From DATGMP01 sp035293565 (GTDB lineage Bacteria; Pseudomonadota; Alphaproteobacteria; BOG-932; Roseiterribacteraceae), in contig DATGMP010000060.1 in assembly GCA_035293565.1 (NCBI GenBank), positions 1 through 64,000 of the forward strand: 64,000 nt of DNA, in the 5' to 3' direction. Under the pieces are notes generated by a model, which saw only the letters and a program-made list of their open reading frames with translations, did no database searches and was not told the DNA's origin. A program made the position numbers and the translations under genes. Shown in pieces: positions 41,133 through 48,328 of this stretch; positions within the stretch are counted from its first letter, which is position 1; each line of letters starts with the position of its first letter.

Positions 41133-42304
41133 AGCCTGTCCTCATCATCGGCGGCGGACCGGTCGGACTCACGGCGGCGCTTTGCCTCGCCGATACGGGC
41201 ATACCTGTGAAGCTGTTCGAGGCCGAGCCTGCCATTTCGGAGGACCTTCGCGCCTCCACCTTCCATCCGCCGACATTGGACATGCTCGACCGGTTCGGGC
41301 TGGGCACCGCGCTGGTCGCCCAAGGGCTCGTCACGCCGAGTTGGCAGATCCGCCTGCATGAGACCGGCGAGCGAGCCGTGTTCGACCTCTCGGTCCTGAA
41401 GGGCGAGACCAACCATCCCTACCGTCTTCAATGCGAGCAGCAGAAACTGCAAAGGCTGCTGATGGCGCGATTGCAAGACCATCCCGACGTCGAGATTCAT
41501 TTTGGCAATCGGGTGCAAACAGTCAGGCAAGATTCGGACTCCGTCGCGGTCGGGATCGCTGGCGCGGAGGTCGAGGGGAGCTGGCTCATCGGCGCGGACG
41601 GATCGCGCAGCATCGTGCGCCAGAGCCTCGGCATCGGCTTCGGCGGCGAGACCTATCCGGAGACCACGATCCTCGTCACGACCGATTTCGATTTTGCAAC
41701 GACCCTGGAGGGGCTCTCGGGCGTCAATTACGTCTGGTCGCCGGTCGGTACCTTCAGCCTTCTTCGGCTGCCGGAGGTGTGGCGCTGCAGCTTTTACCCG
41801 CGGCCCGGGCAAAGCCTGGAAGAAGCAATGGACGAAGACGCGATTGAGGCGCAGCTCCAGAGCGTCGTTCCGCGACAGCGGCGCTACAACGTCGTGCACA
41901 AGCGCTCCTACCGCATCCATCAGCGCGTCGCCGACACCTATCGTGTGGGGCGCATGTTGCTGGCCGGCGATGCCGTGCATCTCAATAGCCCAAGCGGCGG
42001 CATGGGGATGAACGGCGGCATCCACGATGCCTTCAACCTCACCGAGAAGCTCGCGCGGGTGATCGACGGCGGGGACCCTGCGCTGCTCGACCTCTATGTC
42101 CGCCAGCGGCGGCCGATCGCGATCGAGCATGTCATCGCCCAGGCCGACCGCAACCGCCGCCGGATGCGCGAGACCGACCCGGACCGCCGCCGCGCGATGC
42201 TGCAGGACCTGCAGCGCACCGCAGCCGACCCTGAGCGCGCCCGCGATTATCTTCTGAATACCGCCATGATCACCGGCCTGCGCCAAGCGGCGGCGATAAA
42301 GTGA
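41129..42304 (+). CDS. FAD-dependent aromatic-ring monooxygenase (PHBH family)
   Basis: 391 aa from ATG 41129. It begins KPVLIIGGGPVGLTAALCLA (FAD motif) and has SWLIGADGSRSIVRQSLG (the DG motif) and RMLLAGDAVHLNSPSGGMGM (the GD motif), which together define the class A flavin hydroxylases. It would use NAD(P)H and O2 to hydroxylate a ring. Translationally coupled to the racemase-family gene. A ring-hydroxylation step at the top of this pathway is a reasonable inference. Confidence 0.92.
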   Translation: MKPVLIIGGGPVGLTAALCLADTGIPVKLFEAEPAISEDLRASTFHPPTLDMLDRFGLGTALVAQGLVTPSWQIRLHETGERAVFDLSVLKGETNHPYRLQCEQQKLQRLLMARLQDHPDVEIHFGNRVQTVRQDSDSVAVGIAGAEVEGSWLIGADGSRSIVRQSLGIGFGGETYPETTILVTTDFDFATTLEGLSGVNYVWSPVGTFSLLRLPEVWRCSFYPRPGQSLEEAMDEDAIEAQLQSVVPRQRRYNVVHKRSYRIHQRVADTYRVGRMLLAGDAVHLNSPSGGMGMNGGIHDAFNLTEKLARVIDGGDPALLDLYVRQRRPIAIEHVIAQADRNRRRMRETDPDRRRAMLQDLQRTAADPERARDYLLNTAMITGLRQAAAIK

Positions 42305-42330
42305 CCGCTCGCCATGCGGAAGGCATTAGG

Positions 42331-42346
42331 ATAGGTTCGGACAAAT
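42331..42346 (-). promoter_or_regulatory. Operator copy (ATTTGTCCGAACCTAT on the minus strand)
   Basis: It ends within the ATG (42345) of the MFS gene, which begins the six-gene run to 47950. The GGACAAAT half is exact. Confidence 0.6.
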
Positions 42347-43703
42347 GACCGGTATCGATCGCTTGGCGCCGCAGCGCTCCGGCCTTTACGCCTGGTACGT
42401 CGCGCTGTTGCTGACTTTGGTTCAGATCGTCTCTTACATGGACCGGTTTCTGCCCAGCCTCCTGGTGCAGCCGATCAAGCGCGATCTGGCCCTGAGCGAT
42501 TTCCAGATCGGGCTTCTGCTCGGCCCCGCTTTCGTTCTGTTCTACATCTCGCTGGGCATACCGGTCGGCTGGCTGGCGGACCGGATGAGCCGGCGGACGA
42601 TTCTCGCCGCCGGCATCAGCATATGGTGCGCCATGACGGCGCTCGGCGCCGCGGCGAAAGGCTTTCTGCCGCTCTTCGGCACGCGCCTCGGGGTTGGCAT
42701 CGGCGAGGCCAGCGTGGCACCTGCCTCGATCTCGCTCATCAGCGATTATTTTCCGCGCGAGCGGCGGGCGCGAGCGATCAGCCTTTTCATGAGCGGCACC
42801 TTCCTCGGAGCAGGAGGCGCCTTCCTCTTCTTCGGCCCGCTCGTCCGCTACATTCAGTCCCTGCCCCCGGTCACGGTGCCGCTCTTGGGCACCGTGCAGT
42901 CCTGGCGGCTCTGCTTCCTCCTGATCGGTGTGCCCGGGCTCGTGCTGACGCTGCTGATGCTGACCGTCCGAGAGCCGGCGCGGCTCGACCGGACCGATGC
43001 CGGCGTTTCGTTCAAGGATGCGCTCCTGTTCGTCGGCCGGCGCTGGCGCGCCTTCGGGACGCTCTTCGTCGCCTCCGCCTGCAATCTCACCATGGGCGCC
43101 CTCGCCTTCTGGAATGTCGCGCTGTTCAAGCGGACATGGGATTGGGACGTCGGACGGGTCGGCGAGGCGGTCGGGGTCATTCTGCTCACCGCCGGCCCGC
43201 TCGGCACCCTGCTCGGCATTTGGCTGACCAATCGCGCGGCGAGCGCCGGGCAGCGCGATGCCACACTGCGCGCCCTGTTCGTCGGTCTCGTCATCGGCGT
43301 GCCCGCCTATACCGCCTTTCCGCTGATGCCGAGCGCCGGCGGAGGGCTGGCCGCTCTTTTCGCCGCCCATATCGGCCAGGCGATGGCGACCGCCGCGGGG
43401 CCCGCCACCTTGGTGATGCTGGCGCCAGGCCAGTTCCGCGCCCAAACGACCGCGCTCTACTACCTCGTCATCAGTATCACGAGTCAATTGCTTGGGCCGC
43501 CGTTGGTCGGGCTCATGACCGATGGCTTCGGCGATCCGGCAGCACTCCGATACGCGGTGTCGCTGGAAGCGGTGATCGTCGGCATCCCGTCGCTAATCCT
43601 GGTGTGGCTCGGCTTCGCGGCCTATCGCCGGACAGTCGTCGAGCTCGACGCCGCCTTGGCCGCCCCGGAGCCGATGCCGGTCCTGGCGCAAGGAGTTGCC
43701 TGA
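42345..43703 (+). CDS. MFS transporter, spinster-like (1)
   Basis: 452 aa with about 12 hydrophobic segments. The motif-A region GIPVGWLADRMSRRTILAAG, LGVGIGEASVAPASISLISD and FPRERRARAISLFMSG are typical of spinster-type MFS carriers for organic acids or sugar phosphates. The ATG at 42345 overlaps an operator and has only a weak ribosome-binding site. The stop overlaps the MT-D start (TGATG), so the transporter belongs to the same operon as MT-D, partner C, the cupin, an SDR and MT-E. A similar transporter is at 52746. Confidence 0.9.
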   Translation: MTGIDRLAPQRSGLYAWYVALLLTLVQIVSYMDRFLPSLLVQPIKRDLALSDFQIGLLLGPAFVLFYISLGIPVGWLADRMSRRTILAAGISIWCAMTALGAAAKGFLPLFGTRLGVGIGEASVAPASISLISDYFPRERRARAISLFMSGTFLGAGGAFLFFGPLVRYIQSLPPVTVPLLGTVQSWRLCFLLIGVPGLVLTLLMLTVREPARLDRTDAGVSFKDALLFVGRRWRAFGTLFVASACNLTMGALAFWNVALFKRTWDWDVGRVGEAVGVILLTAGPLGTLLGIWLTNRAASAGQRDATLRALFVGLVIGVPAYTAFPLMPSAGGGLAALFAAHIGQAMATAAGPATLVMLAPGQFRAQTTALYYLVISITSQLLGPPLVGLMTDGFGDPAALRYAVSLEAVIVGIPSLILVWLGFAAYRRTVVELDAALAAPEPMPVLAQGVA

Positions 43704-44734
43704 TGGACATGACGCTCGAAAGCCGCGCCGCGCTCGATTTTGTGCTGACGCTCCGCAAGCGCTGGGCAGACACGCTGTATCCGAAACTCAGGGCCGAGTT
43801 CGACGCGGAGGACGGCCGCGATAATGCACCGGAGGCCATCGCCGACCGAGTCCAGGCGCTGCCCGGCTATCCTGGCTTCGCCTGGCTGGAGCGCGGCTCG
43901 CAGAAGATGCTGTGGCGGGCCGCGATGGAGGCGGCCGGAAGCGCTCCCATCCCGCAGAATCCCGGACCCGCCGCATTGGAGCTCGATCCGGGCCTCGCCT
44001 TGCCGGACTGGTACACGGAATGGGACATCCATCTGCAGCCCGGCGGCGTCTGGTCGGACGCCGCGGCAGCCCGGGTTTATGAGCTCGGCGCCAAGCTCGT
44101 GATGCTGGGCGACAATGACGATTATAAATTCCATCGCCTTTTCGTCGAAACGGCGATCCCACGGCGCGTCTATCGCCGCATCGTCGATCTGGGCTGCGGC
44201 TTCGGCAAGTCGACCTGGCCGCTGAAGAAGGCGTTTCCGCATGCGGAGGTGATCGGAATCGATCTGGCGCGGCCTTGCCTCGAGCTGGCGGCCGAGCGCG
44301 CCAGCGCCCAGGGGCTGCCGATCCGCTTCCGACAAGCGGACGCGACCGCGACGGGGCTCGAGGGCGGCGCAGCCGATCTCGTCACCTCGACCATGCTGAT
44401 ACACGAGCTGCCGCTGCCGGTCCTCGCCGATCTGTTCGTGGAGGCGGCGCGCCTGTTGGCGCCGGGCGGGCTCCTGCGCTTCCTCGATTTCCAGAAAACC
44501 GGGGATGCGTTTCGCGATCTGGCGATGGAGGAGCACGGGGCGCGCAACAACGAGCCGTTCCTGCCGCCGATGATGGCGGCCGACACGGCCGCCATGGCGG
44601 AAGCGGCGGGTTTCACGAATGTGCGCTGGACGGCGTTCGACGAACGCGAAGCCGGTCGCCTGCCGCGCCTTGCTTGGCCCGCGCGGGCCGAATGGCATTT
44701 TCCCTGGGCCGTGCTGGAGGCCGAAAAGCCATGA
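43703..44734 (+). CDS. SAM-methyltransferase-like protein MT-D (most divergent paralog)
   Basis: 343 aa, shorter than its paralogs. The N-terminal extension is reduced but keeps WTEWDIHLQPGG-like YTEWDIHLQPGGVWSDAA. Motif I is RIVDLGCGFGKSTWPLK (about 159), then AEVIGIDLARPCLELAAERA, LVTSTMLIHELPL, LLAPGGLLRFLDFQ and EHGARNNEPFLPPMM. The ending WHFPWAVLEAEKP differs from the family GFGxWK. The SAM motif is the most classical of the six. It is coupled by overlap to the MFS gene before and to partner C after. Confidence 0.82.
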   Translation: MDMTLESRAALDFVLTLRKRWADTLYPKLRAEFDAEDGRDNAPEAIADRVQALPGYPGFAWLERGSQKMLWRAAMEAAGSAPIPQNPGPAALELDPGLALPDWYTEWDIHLQPGGVWSDAAAARVYELGAKLVMLGDNDDYKFHRLFVETAIPRRVYRRIVDLGCGFGKSTWPLKKAFPHAEVIGIDLARPCLELAAERASAQGLPIRFRQADATATGLEGGAADLVTSTMLIHELPLPVLADLFVEAARLLAPGGLLRFLDFQKTGDAFRDLAMEEHGARNNEPFLPPMMAADTAAMAEAAGFTNVRWTAFDEREAGRLPRLAWPARAEWHFPWAVLEAEKP

Positions 44735-45033
44735 CGCGCGATCCGTCGGAATTCGCCGCACCGGACAATGCGGCGTTGGCTGGCCTCATCTTCGAGCTCG
44801 CTTCGCAGCTGCACGTCGAGCGGACGCGCCGCGCAGCGCTGGAGGCCGCCTTGGTGCAAAAAGGCATTGTGCGCGACGGCGAGATCGAATCGATCGTCCA
44901 ACATGACGAATTCCGCGCGACCAACGGCGCGGCGCTCGACCGATCGATCCGCAAGCTGATCGCGGTGTTGACCGAAGACGAGGACAGGCGGAGGCCGCTC
45001 AGAGCCGAAGCGTCGCGGCAAGGGGGCGCATGA
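44731..45033 (+). CDS. Small helical partner protein C (beside MT-D)
   Basis: 100 aa, overlapping the MT-D stop by ATGA. The FFDDPA opening is degraded to FAAPDNAALAGLIFELASQL, but the helix VERTRRAALEAALVQKGIV and the DGEIESIV segment align with partners A, B and D. It is the most divergent partner, as MT-D is the most divergent methyltransferase-like protein, consistent with co-evolution of the pair. No known domain is recognised. Confidence 0.7.
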   Translation: MTRDPSEFAAPDNAALAGLIFELASQLHVERTRRAALEAALVQKGIVRDGEIESIVQHDEFRATNGAALDRSIRKLIAVLTEDEDRRRPLRAEASRQGGA

Positions 45034-45854
45034 TGTCGAGGCCCTGGATCGAATTCGTGCAGTCACAGAATCTGCCCTGGAGACCGGACGTTCTGGAAGG
45101 CGTGCGCCCCGGCGTTTCGATCAAGGAGCTGAGCCGCGATGACGAGACCGGCGCAACGAGCCTGCTCGTGCGCTATCCGGCTGGATGGAGCCAAGCAGGC
45201 GGTGCTCTGTCTGTGGATGAAGAGTTCCTCGTGCTCGACGGCGCGATCATGATCGGAGCGCGCGACTATCGCGAGAAGAGCTACGCTCACCTTCCAGCCG
45301 GATATCCGCGCGGCGTGATGGCAACCGAATCCGGCGCGATTCTCCTGACGTTTCTCTCAGGCCGACCCACGCCCGCGCCGGCGAGCACCTTCGATCCAGC
45401 CCGTCTCATCGAGCATCTGGATGTTTTCGCCGTACCCTACACCGGCAATTTCCACCCAGAGTTTCCGCCCGGCGCCGGCCGCAAAAAGCTCTATGAGGAT
45501 CCCGTCACGCGCGACCAGACATGGATTCTCGGCACCCTTCCCATGCGCTGGGCGGAACGGGCGGAAACGCACCCGGTCGTGGAGGAGATGTATCTGCTGA
45601 GCGGCGAATCGCACGGCAATCGCGGCGTCATGCGTCCCGGCGCCTATTTCTGGCGGCCGCCCGGAATCCGGCACGGTCCTTACGGCACGCTCACCGGCAA
45701 TCTTTATTTCTTCCGTACCAAGGGCGGACCTTTGTCTACCGAATATGTCGATGCTGCAAAGCCCTTCCGCTGGTGGCCCGATTACGATCCGGTGCTGCCG
45801 GAAAGCATGGCGGTCGCACGCGGCGAAGGACCCAAGGCCCCGGCCTGCTGGTAA
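45030..45854 (+). CDS. Two-domain cupin (DUF4437/ChrR-like)
   Basis: 274 aa; AGGGGGCGC precedes ATG 45030 and ATG 45033, overlapping the partner-C stop. Two cupin-like halves are seen: residues about 30-110 (TSLLVRYPAGWSQAGG, DEEFLVLDGAIMIGAR, YAHLPAGYPRG) and about 160-250 (THPVVEEMYLLSGESHGNRG, MRPGAYFWRPPGIRHGPYG). Glu and His residues in the second half fit a metal site. Role could be a dioxygenase or sensor; the operon position suggests an enzyme acting on the pathway substrate. Confidence 0.82.
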   Translation: MMSRPWIEFVQSQNLPWRPDVLEGVRPGVSIKELSRDDETGATSLLVRYPAGWSQAGGALSVDEEFLVLDGAIMIGARDYREKSYAHLPAGYPRGVMATESGAILLTFLSGRPTPAPASTFDPARLIEHLDVFAVPYTGNFHPEFPPGAGRKKLYEDPVTRDQTWILGTLPMRWAERAETHPVVEEMYLLSGESHGNRGVMRPGAYFWRPPGIRHGPYGTLTGNLYFFRTKGGPLSTEYVDAAKPFRWWPDYDPVLPESMAVARGEGPKAPACW

Positions 45855-45867
45855 GGAGCGCGACCCC

Positions 45868-46719
45868 ATGTACCCCGATCTCGCTGGAAAGGTCGCCATC
45901 GTCACGGGCTCAGGCCGCCGCGCCGGGCTCGGCGAGGCCATCGCGAAGCGGCTCGCTGCCGAAGGTGCCCGGCTGGTCATACACGATCTCGGCCGCGTAA
46001 AGGACGAGACGGCGCCGGCGCACGGCGTCGGCACAGAGGACGAGATGGACGGCATCGTCGCCGATATCCGCGCCGCGGGCGGCGAAGCCTCTATGTTCGC
46101 GGCCGATATGCGGATCGAGGCGGAGGTGGAGGCGCTGATTGAGCATGCGGTCGCGACCCATGGCCGGCTGGACATCCTCGTCAATAATGCGGGCGTCGGC
46201 TACATGTTCGGCCCGATCGTCGAGATGACCGAAGCGCGCTGGAACACGGTGCTCGACGTCAATCTGCGCGGCAGCTTCTTCGCGATCAAATTCGCCGCGC
46301 GCCGCATGATCGCACAGGAACCGCACGGAGATTGGGGACGCGGACGGATCGTCTCGATCGCAAGCAAGGCAGGCAAATCTGCCTCCGCGCTGACCGGCGC
46401 TTACAGCGCGTCGAAACACGGGCTGATCGGCTTGACCCGCGCCGCAGCGCTGGAGCTCGGGCCGCACAAGATCAACGTCAACGCGATCTGCCCGAACCAT
46501 GTGACGACGCAGCTCGGCGCGTGGCAAAACGATTTCATGTCGAAGGCGCGCGGCCAAACGTTGGATGAATATATGGCGGCGATGCGGGGCCGAATTCCGC
46601 TCGGCCGTCCCGGTCTGGTGGAGGACACGGCCAATGCCTGCGCGTTCCTGTGCTCCGGCCAGGCCAACTACATCACGGCCGAGGCGATGAACGTATCCGG
46701 CGGCGAGGAATATCATTGA
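45868..46719 (+). CDS. Short-chain dehydrogenase (1), paralog of 54432
   Basis: 283 aa from ATG 45868 (TAAGGAGCG upstream). KVAIVTGSGRRAGLGEAIAK, DILVNNAGVGYMFGP and the catalytic Ser and YxxxK in SIASKAGKSASALTGAYSAS-KHG identify a classical SDR. The insertion after the first helix (HDLGRVKDETAPAHGVGTED) resembles the 17-beta-HSD4/hydroxyacyl-CoA dehydrogenase SDR type. It shares its C-terminal NVSGGEEYH and long stretches with the SDR at 54432, pointing to a recent module duplication. Confidence 0.92.
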   Translation: MYPDLAGKVAIVTGSGRRAGLGEAIAKRLAAEGARLVIHDLGRVKDETAPAHGVGTEDEMDGIVADIRAAGGEASMFAADMRIEAEVEALIEHAVATHGRLDILVNNAGVGYMFGPIVEMTEARWNTVLDVNLRGSFFAIKFAARRMIAQEPHGDWGRGRIVSIASKAGKSASALTGAYSASKHGLIGLTRAAALELGPHKINVNAICPNHVTTQLGAWQNDFMSKARGQTLDEYMAAMRGRIPLGRPGLVEDTANACAFLCSGQANYITAEAMNVSGGEEYH

Positions 46720-46768
46720 CGATGACGCCATCGTTCACATCTCTGACTCAGAGCGAAAGGATCATGCG

Positions 46769-47950
46769 ATGAGCGATCTTGCCGATATCGATATGCTTGC
46801 CCAGCCGACCGCGAACGAGCTGGCGCGGCAGAAATTCGTCTCGGCGCTGCGCAAAGCCGCGCTGGTCGATGTCGGCGGCGCCATGAAGGAGACCTATCTC
46901 GAAAAGGTCGAGCCGGCCTTCGAGAAGGAGAAAGGCCGCAAGCCCATCCATGCGCGTGAGATCCGCCGCGCGATGGAAGAGACTGCGATCTTCAAATTCT
47001 ACTCCAGCCTCCGCTACAATGCGCAGGAAATGGTCTGGGAATCGGTGCGGCCCCAGATCGAACGCAGCCTGCCCGAACTCGTCGCAACAGCCGATCGCGC
47101 TGCCGAGAAATCGCCGATCGGCGGAACATTACGGCTCAATCCCGCCCTCAAAGTGCCGCGCTATGTCACCGAGCTCGACGTCCATCTGATGCCGGGGTGC
47201 TTCCATAGCGAACATACGGAGCGGGATGTCGCGCAGGGCGCCATCTACACCTACGGCACGGGCGTTTTCTATGGCGGCCTGAAGATGATGACCAAAGGCG
47301 GCGGGCCCGGCGCATCGATCGCGCATCTCTTGAAGTACGGGTATCCAGAGTTCAAGCCGCGCAGGATTCTGGACCTCGCCTGCACGGCCGGCGCCAACAC
47401 CTTCCCCTATATCGATGTATTTCCCGACGCGGAGGTGCATGGCGTCGATGTCGGCGCGCCGGTCCTACGCTATGCCCATGCCCGGGCCGAGGCCACCGGA
47501 CGGAAGGTCCATTTCTCGCAGCAGAACGCCGAAGCGCTCGACTTTCCGGACGAGAGCTTCGATTTCGTGACGTCGAGCTTTTTCCTGCACGAGATCCCGC
47601 TGAAATCGACACGCGCGGTATTCGAGGAATGCTACCGCGTGCTGAAACCAGGCGGGCTGATGCTGCATTTCGAGCTGCCGCCGGCAGCCGCTGTCGACCC
47701 CTATTACGATTTCTATCTGGACTGGGATGCGCTGAACAATAACGAGCCGAACTACGCGCAATTCCGCGCCCAGGATCCACGCGCGCTGGTGCTGGACGCC
47801 GGTTTCGCGGCGGAAAAATATGTCCAGAAGCAAATCTTCAATTGGGGCGCATTTCCCGAAGAGCAGTTCATCGCCTGCGCCAAGGGCGAGATCGAAGCGC
47901 CGATCATCCCCAATGGCGGCTCCTGGTTCACCTTCGGCGGTTGGAAATAA
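46769..47950 (+). CDS. SAM-methyltransferase-like protein MT-E
   Basis: 393 aa. The N-terminal extension has TYLEKVEPAFEKEKGRKP and FKFYSSLRYNAQEMVWESV, then YVTELDVHLMPGCFHSEHTE. Motif I is RILDLACTAGANTFPYI (about 197), in which the usual first Gly is Ala; then HGVDVGAPVLRYAHARAEAT, FVTSSFFLHEIPL, VLKPGGLMLHFELPPA, DWDALNNNEPNYAQFRAQD and a terminal WFTFGGWK. Partner D ends six bases beyond its stop on the opposite strand. The altered motif I leaves SAM use open. Confidence 0.84.
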   Translation: MSDLADIDMLAQPTANELARQKFVSALRKAALVDVGGAMKETYLEKVEPAFEKEKGRKPIHAREIRRAMEETAIFKFYSSLRYNAQEMVWESVRPQIERSLPELVATADRAAEKSPIGGTLRLNPALKVPRYVTELDVHLMPGCFHSEHTERDVAQGAIYTYGTGVFYGGLKMMTKGGGPGASIAHLLKYGYPEFKPRRILDLACTAGANTFPYIDVFPDAEVHGVDVGAPVLRYAHARAEATGRKVHFSQQNAEALDFPDESFDFVTSSFFLHEIPLKSTRAVFEECYRVLKPGGLMLHFELPPAAAVDPYYDFYLDWDALNNNEPNYAQFRAQDPRALVLDAGFAAEKYVQKQIFNWGAFPEEQFIACAKGEIEAPIIPNGGSWFTFGGWK

Positions 47951-47956
47951 CGGCGC

Positions 47957-48250
47957 TCATTCGCCTTTTGCTTCACGAATCGTGCGGAACAGGCGGTCGA
48001 GAAAAAGCGCCCGCCACTCCGCTCGGTCGGCTTCGGCCCTCGGGCCGGGTTCGAAGGCTTCCAGTTTCGCGCGATCGATCAGGTTCGCCTCTTCGAGCAC
48101 ACGCTCCAGCGTATCGAGCCGCGTATAGACGACCGAGAGCTCGGTCGACAGCTCGAGTATCATCGTCATCAGATGATCGACGGCGGGATCGTCGAAAAAG
48201 GTCGGGCGCTTCCCCTTGGAACGCCGCGGAAGTTCGACCTTGTCGCTCAT
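47957..48250 (-). CDS. Small helical partner protein D (convergent with MT-E)
   Basis: 97 aa from ATG 48250 (GGAGGGCAGC upstream). GKRPTFFDDPAVDHLMTMIL, LSTELSVVYTRLDTLERVLE and LIDRAKLEAFEPG make it the clearest relative of partner A. Unlike the other three partners it is transcribed towards its neighbouring methyltransferase-like gene rather than with it, and it shares the 48268 operator with the divergent flavoenzyme gene. The repeated pairing despite opposite strand strengthens a functional link. Confidence 0.75.
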   Translation of the reverse strand: MSDKVELPRRSKGKRPTFFDDPAVDHLMTMILELSTELSVVYTRLDTLERVLEEANLIDRAKLEAFEPGPRAEADRAEWRALFLDRLFRTIREAKGE

Positions 48251-48267
48251 GCTGCCCTCCGTGGACC

Positions 48268-48283
48268 ATTTGTCCGTACCATA
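48268..48283 (+). promoter_or_regulatory. Operator copy (ATTTGTCCGTACCATA)
   Basis: It lies in the 78-bp divergent gap, 18 bp from the partner-D ATG and 46 bp from the flavoenzyme ATG. Confidence 0.65.
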
Positions 48284-48328
48284 GTATCCTGACACTAGGA
48301 TCCGCCAGCGCATAGTCCGGTCAAGATC

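Noticed and set aside
40769..42286. 505-codon minus-strand reading frame opposite the racemase and monooxygenase genes
   Set aside because: It is antisense to two well-supported genes and has no recognisable domain or ribosome-binding site.
42623..43702. Upstream extension of the MT-D frame inside the MFS gene
   Set aside because: The extension is Arg-rich out-of-frame MFS sequence; the real MT-D start is the ATG at 43703 overlapping the MFS stop.
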